Shown: positions 18,226 through 28,129 of the stretch, one piece after another
Numbering within the stretch: the stretch's first letter is position 1
Layout of the letters: every line of letters starts with the position of its first letter
Assembly (NCBI GenBank): GCA_002471015.1
Contig: DKPB01000082.1
Location: forward strand, 76,872-140,871
Direction of reading: 5' to 3'
DNA from: Stenotrophomonas sp. UBA7346
GTDB taxonomy: Bacteria; Pseudomonadota; Gammaproteobacteria; Xanthomonadales; Xanthomonadaceae
DNA: 64,000 nt
Notes under the pieces: generated by a model
The model's database searches: none
The model's input: the letters and a program-made list of their open reading frames with translations, nothing else
Told to the model about the DNA's origin: nothing
Position numbers and translations under genes: made by a program

Positions 18226-19433
18226 CAGCCCCGGGCCTCCGCAGCGACCACCGGCCCCGACGTGGTCGCCCGGTCGGACGCCGTGGCATAAGCGAGCAGC
18301 GCGGCGCACAGCAGCAGGCCAGCACTGGCCAGGAACGTGCTGGCAAAGCCGAGACTGTCAAACAGCAGTCCGCCCACGGTCGAACCGAGTGCGATGGAGC
18401 ACTGCACTACTGCCACCATCAGCCCTCCGCCGGCCTCTACGTTGTCAGTGAAAGTGCGAGCCAGCCAGCTCCACCAGCCCACCGGTGCGGCCGTTGCCAG
18501 CAGGCCCCAAGCCGAGAGCAGTGCGGCGGTCGGCCAAAGCTGGGGCCCCAGTGGAATCAAGGCCACAGCAATGAGAGCCATCAAGGCTGGGATGGTCACC
18601 AGCGTTAGGTAAAGCCCACGCCTGATGAACACGCCAATGACGAGCGTGCCCACGAAGCCGCTTACGCCGATAGACAGCAGCACCAGCGGTACAGCAGACG
18701 TTCCTGCACTGGTCACCCGCTCCAGGAACGGCCGCACGTAGGTAAACAGGGCAAATTGCCCCATGAAGAAGGAACCGCAGGCAAGCATGCCAAGTGCCAC
18801 CACACGTCGCCGGAACAGCGCGATCAACCCGCCTTGCGACTGCCCGCTCTCCGCAGGCATGGAGGGCAGACAAACCCATTGCCATGCGAGGGCTATGACA
18901 GCCACGGGCAGAAGGCACAAGAAAGCGCCGCGCCATCCAATCATGCCACCCAGGTAGCTGCCCAATGGCGCCGCAACTACCGTTGCAAGCGCGTTGCCAC
19001 TGTTGAATATCGCCAGGGCGCGCGGGACTTTTGCGGCGGGCACCAGCCGCATGGCCGTTGCGGCAGACAGTGACCAAAACCCACCGATCACCACACCAAT
19101 CAGTGCACGCCCCGTCATGTAGACCAGATAGTTCCGAGACAGAGCCACCACCACACCCGACACCGCCATCAATGCGGTGAGGATCAGCAGCAACGTTCGT
19201 CGGTTCATGTTGCCCGCCAACCGGGAGATCGACAGGCTGGTCAGCACCGCAAAGGCTCCCGAAATGGCAATGCCGTACCCGGCAAGCCCCTCGGTCACGC
19301 CCAGATCTGCCGCCAAGGGAGTAAGCAGGCTCACCGGCATGAATTCCGAGGCTATCAGCGCGAAGACGCACAGCGTCATCGCGAGCACGCCCCCCCAGTT
19401 TGAGCGACCTGCGATCGCGTGTGTGCGGCTCAT
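18225..19433 (-). CDS. MFS transporter (drug/sugar efflux type)
   Basis: 402 residues, 12 predicted transmembrane helices. It resembles the AraJ/YdhP/NepI group of efflux permeases: ASEFMPVSLLTPLAADLGVT at the N-terminus, TGRALIGVVIGGFWSLSAAT in the middle. Inner membrane. Overlaps the hydrolase gene by 4 nt and the cyclophilin-fold gene by 1 nt. Substrate unknown. Confidence 0.9.
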   Translation of the reverse strand: MSRTHAIAGRSNWGGVLAMTLCVFALIASEFMPVSLLTPLAADLGVTEGLAGYGIAISGAFAVLTSLSISRLAGNMNRRTLLLILTALMAVSGVVVALSRNYLVYMTGRALIGVVIGGFWSLSAATAMRLVPAAKVPRALAIFNSGNALATVVAAPLGSYLGGMIGWRGAFLCLLPVAVIALAWQWVCLPSMPAESGQSQGGLIALFRRRVVALGMLACGSFFMGQFALFTYVRPFLERVTSAGTSAVPLVLLSIGVSGFVGTLVIGVFIRRGLYLTLVTIPALMALIAVALIPLGPQLWPTAALLSAWGLLATAAPVGWWSWLARTFTDNVEAGGGLMVAVVQCSIALGSTVGGLLFDSLGFASTFLASAGLLLCAALLAYATASDRATTSGPVVAAEARG

Positions 19434-20488
19434 TTCCCGGCTAGGCTGCGCTGGAAGAACGTCGTCAGTTTCTCGAAGGGAATCAGGTTGGCACGGTCAT
19501 ACAGGTCCACGTGACCCGCACCCTCCACCCAGTAGAGTTCCTTCGGTTGGCCGGCCCTTTGGTATGCGTCTTCGCTGAACTCGCGGGAATGCGCTGCGTC
19601 GCCAGAAATGAACAGCATCGGCTGGGGCGAGATGGTCTCGATGTCATTGAAGGGATAGAAGTTCATGAATTTGACCAGGCTACTGAAGAGCGGCTGCGTG
19701 GTCAGCTCTGCCGTGTCGCCCTTTGGCGTGTAGCCGCCGCGCGGAGTACGGTAGAAATCGAAGAACTCGCGTTGGATGGCAGGGCTGTCAGCATCGAGTT
19801 TGTTCACTGTGCCTGGCACGTACACAGCCGCCCCGCCCCTGAACTCGGCCAGGCGCTGGTCGGTTGCGGACTGGATCACTGTCTTGCGCTGTTCCAGCGA
19901 CTGCCCGTTGTTCAGCCCCTGCCGTGCCGCCGCACCCATGTCGTACATGCTTACCGTGGCAATGGCCTTGATGCGAGGGTCAATCTTGGCGGCGCTGATC
20001 ACAAAGCTGGCGCTGCCACAGATACCCAGGCCGCCAATCCGTTCCGGGTCCACATAGGCCTGCGTACTCAGGAAGTCCACGGCGGCACTGATGTCGTCTG
20101 AATAGATTTCCGGCGCCACCAGGTGCCGCGGGGCACCGCCGCTCTCTCCCCAGAAGGAAAGATCGATCGCCAGCGTAACGAAGCCCTGCTCGGCCAGCTT
20201 CTGCGCGTAGAGCTGCGAGCTCTGCTCCTTCACCGCGCCCATTGGATGGCCAACCACCACAGCGGGAGCGCGGCTGCCGCGAGGCAGGCCCTGAGGGCGG
20301 TACAGCGTGCCCACCACTTCCATCTGGTACTGGTTGTGGAAGCTGACGCGCTCACCAGTGACCGTGGGGCTGCGGTAGAAGTTGTCTGCCCCGGCGGGAC
20401 GGGCTGCGCCGGGCGTATCTGCAGCCATGGCGGGAAGCGGAAGTATGTAGCTGGCAAGCAGCGCCAGCAGCAACGTGGTCGGTTTCAT
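19430..20488 (-). CDS. Secreted alpha/beta hydrolase
   Basis: 352 residues with a cleavable signal peptide (LALLASYILPLPAMAAD). An alpha/beta-hydrolase with nucleophile-elbow region GLGICGSASF, acid region FISGDAAHS and His in EGAGHVDLYD; it belongs with YcjY/dienelactone hydrolase-like proteins, where Cys or Ser can be the nucleophile. Periplasmic. First gene of a minus operon divergent from the LysR gene at 20601, its likely regulator. Confidence 0.85.
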   Translation of the reverse strand: MKPTTLLLALLASYILPLPAMAADTPGAARPAGADNFYRSPTVTGERVSFHNQYQMEVVGTLYRPQGLPRGSRAPAVVVGHPMGAVKEQSSQLYAQKLAEQGFVTLAIDLSFWGESGGAPRHLVAPEIYSDDISAAVDFLSTQAYVDPERIGGLGICGSASFVISAAKIDPRIKAIATVSMYDMGAAARQGLNNGQSLEQRKTVIQSATDQRLAEFRGGAAVYVPGTVNKLDADSPAIQREFFDFYRTPRGGYTPKGDTAELTTQPLFSSLVKFMNFYPFNDIETISPQPMLFISGDAAHSREFSEDAYQRAGQPKELYWVEGAGHVDLYDRANLIPFEKLTTFFQRSLAGK

Positions 20489-20600
20489 GCGAGTGCGGCC
20501 TCGGTGGGGGGGACTGAGGGCGCCACGATAGGATCCGCCCGCTACCGCGATAAGCCGGCTGAAAGTTGATGCATTGTTGAGTTGAGCTCACAATTGGTCC

Positions 20601-21491
20601 ATGAGCGCCGTGAAGACCAATGATCTGCAAGCCTTTCTGGTGGTGGCCCAGGAGCAGAGCTTCACCAAGGCCGCCGTTCGCCTTGGGGTAACGCCCTCTG
20701 CGCTGAGCCATTCGATGCGGTTGCTCGAAGAGCGCCTGGGCATTCGCCTGCTGGCCCGCACCACCCGCAACGTTTCTCCCACTGAGGCGGGCGAGCGCCT
20801 TATGCGCTCCATCGCACCGCACTTCGAGGCTATCGGTGCCAGCGTGGAAGCGCTGGGAGACCTGCGCGACCGGCCGGCGGGAACGCTGCGGATCTCCTGC
20901 ACAGATGATTCGATGGAGACCATCATCCGGCCACGGCTTGCCGGGTTTCTGGCCGAGTACCCGGACATCACGCTTGAGTTCTACGTGGATTACGGCTTTA
21001 CCAACGTAGTGGAACAGCGCTTCGACGCGGGCATCCGGCTCGGAGAAGCGCTGAGCAAGGACATGATCGCTGTCAGGGTCGGACCGGATTGGCGCCTGGT
21101 GGTGGTTGGATCTCCCTCCTACTTCCAGAAGCATCCCAAGCCCAGAAAGCCCGCCGACATCACCCGACACCGTTGCGTGCACATCCGCCATCGCCCAAAT
21201 GGCGCCATTTATTCCTGGGAGTTCGAAGAGAAGGGCAAGGAATTCACCGTACGCGGCGATGGCCCGCTGGTCTTCAACAGCATGACGCACGTAATCAATG
21301 CCGCACTGGACGGAGTGGGCTTGGCCTACGCCCCGGAACCGATGGTAGCCGAGCACATCGCGCAGGGCCGGTTGGTTGCTGTGCTGGACAAGTGGTGCGC
21401 CCCCTTCCCCGGCTACCATCTTTACTACCCTAACCGCCGGCAGCCCTCACCCGCATTTACCGCGCTGGTCGCTTGGTTGAAGCAGAATTAA
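20601..21491 (+). CDS. LysR-family transcriptional regulator
   Basis: 296 residues: N-terminal winged helix (LQAFLVVAQEQSFTKAAVRL, LSHSMRLLEERLGIRLLART) and C-terminal periplasmic-binding-like effector domain. It is divergent from the hydrolase/MFS/cyclophilin operon with 112 bp between, so likely controls it (inference). The inducer is unknown. Confidence 0.9.
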   Translation: MSAVKTNDLQAFLVVAQEQSFTKAAVRLGVTPSALSHSMRLLEERLGIRLLARTTRNVSPTEAGERLMRSIAPHFEAIGASVEALGDLRDRPAGTLRISCTDDSMETIIRPRLAGFLAEYPDITLEFYVDYGFTNVVEQRFDAGIRLGEALSKDMIAVRVGPDWRLVVVGSPSYFQKHPKPRKPADITRHRCVHIRHRPNGAIYSWEFEEKGKEFTVRGDGPLVFNSMTHVINAALDGVGLAYAPEPMVAEHIAQGRLVAVLDKWCAPFPGYHLYYPNRRQPSPAFTALVAWLKQN

Positions 21492-21611
21492 TGGAATCAG
21501 GACAGACGTACCAAAGATCACGGTCCTTTTCGAGGAAGCGGGTCAAGTCTTTGGCTAAGTGCCGCGCGGACAGCGCATTGCCCGCTGCAACAGCCGCCTC
21601 TCGCTGATGCA

Positions 21612-23226
21612 ATGACCGCTTCCGGCCGAGGCTGTGTGAAAACTCCCGCGTCGCTGGCAATATCTCAGCACCACTCGATTGGTGCCCGGCATGAAGCGAT
21701 TCGTCGATAGCGTTGATCGGTCACAGGGGCTCTTGTTGCCAGATCGACTCGAAGACTACGTCCACGAAGACAATCCGGTGCGGGTGGTCGATGCGTTCGT
21801 TAATGCGCTCGACCTGAGTGCCCTGGGCTTCGCGGCCGTTGATCGTGCTGCTGGCGGCCGGCCCGCCTATCATCCGGCCGCGCTGCTCAAGATCTACATC
21901 TACGGCTATCTCAATCGCACCCAGTCCAGTCGGCGCCTGGAGCGCGAAGTGCAGCGCAACCTCGAACTGATCTGGTTGACCGGACGATTGGCGCCGGACT
22001 TCAAGACCATCGCTGATTTCCGCAAGGCCAACGGTGGCGCCATTGTGGCGGCGTGCAGCCGGTTCGTTGCGCTGTGCCGGCGGATGAAGGTGGTCGCGCA
22101 TGCGGTGGTCGCGATCGACGGTAGCAAGCTCAAGGCGGTGAACAGCCGAGAGCGCAATTTCGCCGCTGGCAAGATCAGGGCTCGCCGCGAGCTGTTGGAT
22201 GAGAGCGTGGCGCGCTATCTGGCCGAGCTGGATCGGGCTGACCGTGATCCAGCGCTGCTGCCAGAGGGACGTGTTCCCCATCTGAAGGAGAAGCTGGCCA
22301 AGGTACGTAGGCAGATGGAAGCGCTCGGCGCCATTGACCAGCAGCTCAAGGACACGCCTGACCACCAGATCTCGCTGACCGATCCTGATGCACGCTCGAT
22401 GACCTCAAGCGGACGCGGAACTGGCACGGTGGGCTACAACCTCCAGCGGTCGATGCCGAGCATCATCTGATCGTCGCCCATGAGGTCACCAATGCCGGAA
22501 GCGACCGTACTCAGCTCTGTGCGATGGCAACGAAGGCTAAGCACGCGCTCGGCGTCGAGCACATGACCGCCTTGGCCGATCGCGGCTACTTCAATGCACC
22601 GGAAATCCTTGCATGCGAGCTGGCCGGCATCATTCCGTTGGTGCCCAAGCCGCTGACATCCAACAGCAAAGCCGAAGGCAGGTTCGACAAGCGGGACTTC
22701 ATCTACGATCCGCAAGCCGATACCTACCAATGTCCCGCGGGCGAAACCGCGACCCATCGCTTTACCGCGGAAGAGAATGGTCTGACGCTACACAAGTATT
22801 GGTCATCGGCCTGTCCTGCCTGCCCGATGCGAGCCAAGTGCACGACCGCCAGCTACCGACGCATCAGCCGATGGGAGCACGAGAATGTGCTCGAGACGAT
22901 GCAGCTCCGGCTCAACGCCAGGCCACAAGTGGCCGTGATACGAAAGCAGACCGTCGAGCATGTGTTCGGCACTCTCAAGGCGTGGTTGGGCACCACGCCA
23001 TTACTGACCAAAACGCTTCCCAAGGTCAGAGCAGAGATCAGCCTGGCGGTGCTGGCCTACAATATGAAGCACATGATCAAGATCGTCGGAATACCACGCA
23101 TGATGCAGGCGATTGCCGCATAGAAATCTGGAAGCCTCGTCTTACTGTATAGGCCAGGTCCGGATGAGCTGCCGCCAGAAGTCACAGCCAAAAAGTTTTT
23201 ACACGGCCTCGGCCAGAAGCGGACAT
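21612..23226 (+). mobile_element. IS1182-family insertion sequence (inactive)
   Basis: An insertion sequence with imperfect inverted repeats of about 33 nt: left 21612-21644 and right 23194-23226, differing at four positions; the conserved inner core reads ggccgagg-(c/t)-gtgt-aaaac. It holds one transposase gene, broken by a frameshift. No target duplication was recognised. Confidence 0.85.
21691..23123 (+). pseudogene. IS1182-family transposase, single frameshift
   Basis: The first part (MKRFVDSVDRSQGLLLPDRL onward) reads through to about 22448; the sequence then continues in another frame as VDAEHHLIVAHEV, reaching the stop at 23123. Loss of one base near 22447 explains it. The N-terminal region has the family's ALLKIYIYGYLNR and KTIADFRK; the C-terminal part has a zinc-like C-x2-C pair and the EHVFGTLKAWLG segment holding the third catalytic acid. 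DDE transposase, cut-and-paste or copy-type. Confidence 0.9.
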
Positions 23227-23289
23227 GTTGCGATGTTGTGATCGGCACACGAACCCCGTCCACGCCGATTTTTCGCGACAGGAGGCGGA

Positions 23290-24213
23290 TCAGTGCCGTG
23301 GCTGTATGGCCGGTGCGTGCTGTGCCATCAGTTCCACGATCCAGTCGATGAACACGCGCAGCTTGGCGCTTACATGCCTGCTGGGCGGGAAGGCGACGTA
23401 CATTGGCATGGGATCGAGCTGCCAGTCCTCAAACAGCGGTACCAACTCGCCGCGCGCCAGTGGTTGGCGTGCCATGTACTGCGGTAGCCACAGCACGCCA
23501 AGACCAGCGATGCCCGCTGCCAGATAAGCATTGCCGTCATCGACCGACAGCACATGACGCCCCTGCACGAAAAGTTCCTCGTCGCCGCAGCGCAGCGGCG
23601 TTATCAGGGGGCGGCCGGTCCGCGAATTACGGTAGCCGACGATACAGTGCCTCGCATCTTCCAGTGCCAGTGGATGCGTGGGCATCCCGGTGCGCGACAG
23701 ATAGGCTGGCGCGGCGTAGACGCCCAACGGAAGGTCGGCGACGTGACGTGCGCGCAGAGATAGATTGGTGAGTTCACCACCTCGCACCACGCAGTCCACG
23801 TTCTCGTCGATCAGGTCCACCTTGCGATCACTGGCGCCGAGATCGAGCTGGATGTCAGGATAGCGCGCATTAAAATCGGGCAGCGCGGGCACCAGCACCA
23901 GACTGGCCAACGGCGCGGGCACGTCTACGCGCAGCCTGCCACGTGGCGAAGTCGAAGCGGCCGACAGGCTGGTTTCGGCGTCGTCCAGATCGGCCAGCAA
24001 GCGCACGACGCGCTCGTAGTAGGCGGCACCATCGGCGGTGACGTTGACTTTCCGGGTGGTGCGATGGAGCAGCTTCACCCGCAGATGCGTTTCCAGCTGC
24101 TGGATCTGCTGCGTGACGCGGGTCTTACTAGACTGCAGCGTCTCGGCGGCCTTGGTGAAGCTGCCGGTTTCCACCACGCGGGTGAAAGCCTGCATCGCAT
24201 CGATACGGTTCAT
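23290..24213 (-). CDS. LysR-family transcriptional regulator
   Basis: 307 residues: winged-helix N-terminus (MNRIDAMQAFTRVVETGSFT, then AETLQSSKTRVTQQIQQLE) and effector domain beginning GRLRVDVPAPLASLVLVP, the CrgA/DmlR-like group. Divergent from the RidA gene at 24393, likely its target. The IS1182 element lies about 64 bp beyond its stop. Confidence 0.9.
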   Translation of the reverse strand: MNRIDAMQAFTRVVETGSFTKAAETLQSSKTRVTQQIQQLETHLRVKLLHRTTRKVNVTADGAAYYERVVRLLADLDDAETSLSAASTSPRGRLRVDVPAPLASLVLVPALPDFNARYPDIQLDLGASDRKVDLIDENVDCVVRGGELTNLSLRARHVADLPLGVYAAPAYLSRTGMPTHPLALEDARHCIVGYRNSRTGRPLITPLRCGDEELFVQGRHVLSVDDGNAYLAAGIAGLGVLWLPQYMARQPLARGELVPLFEDWQLDPMPMYVAFPPSRHVSAKLRVFIDWIVELMAQHAPAIQPRH

Positions 24214-24392
24214 GTGGGCTCCAAGGATGGCCTGATTGTTTTGATTCTACAAACAATGTTACCGCTGCAGGTGCGTTTATCCCCGTACGATCGCTGCCTA
24301 GAGTGATCATCGTGTCCCCGGCCGCTGCATCGCCAAGCTGCCTGCTGTCTTGCGCGGGACTGCATGAACCCACCCACGACAGGAGCATCCAC

Positions 24393-24785
24393 ATGCCCCC
24401 CCGCACCGCCATTTTCCCCGCCGATCGACATGACCTCTATGCCGCGCACGCCTATTCCGCCGCGATTCGCTCAGGGGACCTGCTGTTCGTATCCGGCCAG
24501 GTTGGCAGCCGCAGCGACGGCTCACCCGAACCGGATTTCGAAGCGCAGGTCCGCCTGGCTTTCGACAACCTCAAGGCCACCCTTCAAGCCGGCGGGTGTG
24601 GGCTGGACGACATCATCGACTTGACGTCGTTCCATACCGATCCCGAGCATCAATTCGACACGATCATGAAGATCAAAAACGAAGTCTTCCCGACCGCCCC
24701 CTATCCGAACTGGACGGCAGTTGGCGTCAACTGGCTCGCAGGATTCGATTTCGAGATCAAGGTGATCGCGCGTATTGCTGACTAA
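24393..24785 (+). CDS. RidA-family protein
   Basis: 130 residues of the YjgF/YER057c/UK114 (RidA) fold: AIRSGDLLFVSGQVG, FDNLKATLQAGGCGLDDIID, PYPNWTAVGVNWLAGFDFEI. Classical RidA has a catalytic Arg in a C-terminal RxxV segment; here that position region reads NWTAVGVNWL, so deaminase activity on imines is uncertain and it may be one of the Rid sub-groups with other roles. AGGAG precedes the ATG. Confidence 0.85.
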   Translation: MPPRTAIFPADRHDLYAAHAYSAAIRSGDLLFVSGQVGSRSDGSPEPDFEAQVRLAFDNLKATLQAGGCGLDDIIDLTSFHTDPEHQFDTIMKIKNEVFPTAPYPNWTAVGVNWLAGFDFEIKVIARIAD

Positions 24786-24869
24786 CCCGACGAGGGGGCA
24801 GGTCCGCTTCTGGTCGCATTGTCGCCTACCCGGAAACTCTATTCAGGCATTCTTAGAGGTCTGGGAAAA

Positions 24870-26092
24870 TGTAATGACCCACTGAAAACCTGCTCAGGTG
24901 TTAGTTTTCCCAAAGGAGACACCTATGAGCGAAATGATGGAAGAAGAGATCAAGCGCTGGCCCGCCCGTCGCAAGTCGGCGCTGGCCCTTGAGATCATCC
25001 AAGGCAAGACGAAGGTAGCCGCTGCAAGGCGTCAGTTCGATCTGACCCCGGCCGAGATCGATAGCTGGGTTGAGGACACAAGCGCGGCATGGAGAACGCA
25101 CTGAGAGCCAAGCCGGAGGATGTACCCGAGCAGTACGAGCGCCAGCTCAAGGACCTGCAGGAAGCCTGCGGCGAGGCAATGCTGGAGATCCGTGCGAGAA
25201 AAAGAGCTGGCCTCCCTGCTGGCAAAGGACGAGAGCTGATGCTCTCGGTCCAGCAGGGCATGAAGGAAGAAGGTTTCGTGGTGCCGATTACCAAGCTGTG
25301 CCGCTGGTTTGAGGTGGCCCGTCGCACGACGTACTACAAGCCCACCCTAGCGCCAGCGAAGGTCAAGCCCGAACTGACCACGCCGATCAGGGAAATGATC
25401 GAGGCAGAGCCTTCGTTTGGCTACCGCGCCGTGAGCGCGTTGCATGGCATGAGCAAGAACACGGTGCAGCGCATTTTCCAACTCAAGGGTTGGCAGGTTC
25501 GCAAGCGGGCCTTGGGCCAGCGTCCACGGATCGAGGCCAAGGTATCCCGCGCCGAACCTCCGGATCAGCGCTGGGCAACAGACCTGTGCCGTGTATGGGG
25601 CGGCAAGGATGATGGGCTCAGCTTGGCACTGCTGATCGATTGCCTTACCCAGCAATTGCTGGGCTGGCACCTGTCACGGACTAGCAAGGCCAGTACGGCT
25701 TCGGCGCCGCCCTGGAGCAGCCGCTGATCACGCGCTACGGCACACTGGTGCGAGTGCCGGTGCCCTTCCTGCTTCGCTCGGACAATGGTCTGGTCTTCAC
25801 CACTGGCGACTACTCCCAATTGGTGCGTAGCTACGGCTTGAAGCAGGAGTTCATCACCCCGCACTGCCGACAGCAGAACGGGATGGTGGGACGCGTAATC
25901 CGAACACTGAAAGAGCAGTGTGTACACAGGCATCGCTTCGAGAGCCAATCACATGCCTTGCGGATGATCGGTGATTGGATCGCCGTCTATAACCAGCAGC
26001 GTCAAAATCAGGCGCCGAAGATGATGACCCAGTCGCGGCCTATGCCGTTACATTAACCACTTGACCTGAGCAGAAAGCGGATGGTCATTACA
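24870..26092 (+). mobile_element. IS3-family insertion sequence (degenerate)
   Basis: Inverted ends begin TGTAATGACC and share CTGCTCAGGT further in: left 24870-24899, right 26064-26092. Inside are remnants of orfA and orfB. The 3-bp target duplication was not seen. The right end cuts the small gene at 26093. Confidence 0.85.
24925..26056 (+). pseudogene. IS3-family transposase OrfA/OrfB, several frameshifts
   Basis: OrfA starts MSEMMEEEIKRWPARRK, shifts frame near 25076 (SWVED, then GMENALRAKPEDV), and now runs into OrfB without the usual frameshift signal. OrfB carries RWATDLCRVW (first Asp), shifts again near 25707, then RSDNGLVF (second Asp). The catalytic Glu is lost: the segment reads QQNGMVGRVIRTLKEQC where NGMVER is expected. 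Non-functional. Confidence 0.88.
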
Positions 26093-26179
26093 GGATTTCT
26101 TACCGCTACCGTGGGCTTTGTACGCGACGCGCAATTGCACCCATTCTTCGTTCGTCAAATACGGAACGCTATAGCCCAT
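26093..26179 (-). pseudogene. Truncated copy of the small YLS-DE protein gene (copy 2 of 3)
   Basis: An ATG at 26179 with a strong GGAGG site 4 nt upstream begins MGYSVPYLTNEEWVQL, very close to the intact protein at 54938 (MGYSAQYLSNDEWMKL). After AYKAHGSG the reading frame passes into the right end of the IS3 element and stops at 26048. The remainder of the gene is not present on the far side of the element, so a deletion accompanied or followed the insertion. Confidence 0.8.
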
Positions 26180-26438
26180 TGGTCCTCCGCTCAGACGCAT
26201 CCATGTCTATGACTCATAGCCTCAGCGATGTCGCTGAATCGTCGATTTTCAGCACGCTATACTAAAAAGTACAGTCTTCCATTTTACTACTGTGGCAACG
26301 CGGTATTAGCATTAGTTCACTACGAACATGTCCGCGCTCGCGGCCAACTACGTCCAAGATATGAGAGATGAGCGGCGAAGCAATCACTGCATCGATGCAA
26401 CGGAGGACCAATACCGCCTTGGTGGCGATCCAACGGGG

Positions 26439-26912
26439 CTAGTGAGTACTTTTCTTTCGGACGGGCGTGATTCGCTCCAGTATTGCGACGGCTGCCACAA
26501 GTGTCCGACGCTCTTCAGCGGACGTATGCTTACACAAAGCTTGTGCAATCAGCTCCCCGCGTCGTCGGCGATCCTCGCCTAGTGCGTCTCTGCCTTTAAG
26601 AGTCAGCACGATAAGCTGGCTGCGCCCATCCTGCGGGTTCCCGCTTTTTTCGATCAGTCGTTCTCTTTCAAGCTGCCCAATGACCAAGCGCATGCTCTGA
26701 TGTTTGACATTACGTAATGCAGCCAGCTGCGCAGTACTCATCGCGCCGTGACGATCTAGGACTGCGAGGGTTTCAGATTGCGCTGTCGTCGGCGTGTCGG
26801 AATCGAGACGAACTGCACGCACAAAATTGCTTATTGTTGATCGCAAACGCTCGGCCAACTCAGTGAGTTCGACGGCTGTTGCCTTATTAGTACTGCGTCT
26901 CGAGACACTCAC
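26439..26912 (-). CDS. MarR-family transcriptional regulator
   Basis: 157 residues with a MarR winged helix: LAVLDRHGAMSTAQLAALRNV, SMRLVIGQLERERLIEKSG and the wing NPQDGRSQLIVLT. The family binds small phenolic or oxidising signals and represses adjacent genes. It lies 12 bp downstream of the ester-cyclase gene, in the same operon. Candidate operator at 27371-27389. Region is AT-richer than its surroundings, hinting at transfer. Confidence 0.88.
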   Translation of the reverse strand: MSVSRRSTNKATAVELTELAERLRSTISNFVRAVRLDSDTPTTAQSETLAVLDRHGAMSTAQLAALRNVKHQSMRLVIGQLERERLIEKSGNPQDGRSQLIVLTLKGRDALGEDRRRRGELIAQALCKHTSAEERRTLVAAVAILERITPVRKKSTH

Positions 26913-26924
26913 CGCACTATTCCT

Positions 26925-27335
26925 TCAAATTTTCAAGGCAGACAAAACGCTCGCCAATGTATTGATTCCCCAATGCTCGATGTACTTCCCGTCGCTTATA
27001 CGCACGATATCGATGACATCAATTGCAACGGGCTTCCCGGTAGCGGCAATACCAAGAAAGGTTCCCGTGTGAACTCCACTGATCGTCTTTCTAGTCGTGA
27101 CTTTTTCGCCTTCAGCGATCTGATCGTGAATAGTGACGGTCAATCGATCAAGTGCCGGACGAAGAATATTGTTGAAGGTGTTCCACATGCTCTCCGGTCC
27201 GTTCGGGGTACCAGGAGTTGCACTGTGATTGACGAAGTTCTCTGCCGTCAGTGTCTTGAACACTGCCCAATCTCCGCGCTCGATCACTTCGGCGTTGAAA
27301 CGCCGCACTATCGTCTTGTTGTCTTCTGGTGCCAT
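26925..27335 (-). CDS. SnoaL-like ester cyclase family protein
   Basis: 136 residues: MAPEDNKTIVRRFNAEVIER, FVNHSATPGTPNG, KTISGVHTGTFLGIAATGK and a terminal DGKYIEHWG are typical of SnoaL-like polyketide cyclase proteins (NTF2-like fold). Substrate unknown. The start MAPED was chosen by family similarity. First gene of a two-gene operon with marR. Confidence 0.85.
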   Translation of the reverse strand: MAPEDNKTIVRRFNAEVIERGDWAVFKTLTAENFVNHSATPGTPNGPESMWNTFNNILRPALDRLTVTIHDQIAEGEKVTTRKTISGVHTGTFLGIAATGKPVAIDVIDIVRISDGKYIEHWGINTLASVLSALKI

Positions 27336-27370
27336 AAGGCTGTCCGTGAAAGGGTTTGATGGGTGCTTAA

Positions 27371-27389
27371 TATACAGTGTAACTGTATA
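27371..27389. promoter_or_regulatory. Palindromic operator candidate for the MarR operon
   Basis: TATACAGT-gta-ACTGTATA, a perfect 19-bp inverted repeat 36 bp before the ester-cyclase start, of the size and symmetry MarR proteins bind. Inference from position. Confidence 0.55.
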
Positions 27390-28129
27390 AGCAAGCCACA
27401 CCGCAACTCGCTTTCCAATAGGCAGTCCCGCCAGCTGCAGAGCAGGCCAGAAAGCGACTTCGTAGCACCGGCGCTGCGGCGAACAAGAATTCAGGAAGTC
27501 TCGTTGACCAAGAAGTAATGACTGCGCTCTGAGCAGGTAGCGCTGGGAACGACAGTCAAAGAGATCTGCGGAAAGATGCAGATGCTGCGGTCAACTTCCA
27601 CAGGTAGCGGATGAGGCGTTGCAGGCCTAGTGTCGAGTTGTAACGGTTGAGGCTACGGGAAGGGCAAACGGTACGCAGCCCGACGCCTAACAGGTTCTGG
27701 TGCCTCCTCGAATGAGAGCAGCAATCGAGGCCCGCTGCACGCGCTTTGTATAGGGCGCGATAACGTTCCGAGCTGCCCCACGATCTGCTGGGGCCGATAA
27801 CTACGCTCCACCCGGAGCCGGTCTCCACCCGCGCTTCCTGCATGATCGGCACCGCAGGGGACAGGCATTGCCGGACAGCTACTAAGCCCACCGCAGCTAT
27901 CAGCTACCACTGCTCTCGCCTTGCCCACCGGTCCCGACCGGCGGAGGTCTCCGCCTCCATCAAGCAACAGGTACACCGGCGAAAAAGTTATTGCATTTAT
28001 ATGAGCGATCGTTCACTCTTATATCAGGCCGGCACAGACTGACGATGCGGGTCGGCGCCATACGACCGGACCACGACTCACCCACCGTCTGGATCGGCTT
28101 CTTCGCTAGTTGCCCTCAAGGAAATCATC
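27390..28129. other. Degraded intergenic region
   Basis: About 740 bases with no intact gene. A short plus-strand stretch near 27541-27590 reads VALGTTVKEICGKMQM, resembling the N-terminus of IS3-family OrfA, so it probably holds insertion-sequence debris. A further minus-strand frame (27556-27891) is open but has no recognisable domain. Confidence 0.4.

Noticed and set aside
20352..21419. 355-codon minus-strand ORF
   Set aside because: Antisense to the LysR gene and overlapping the hydrolase; no domain.
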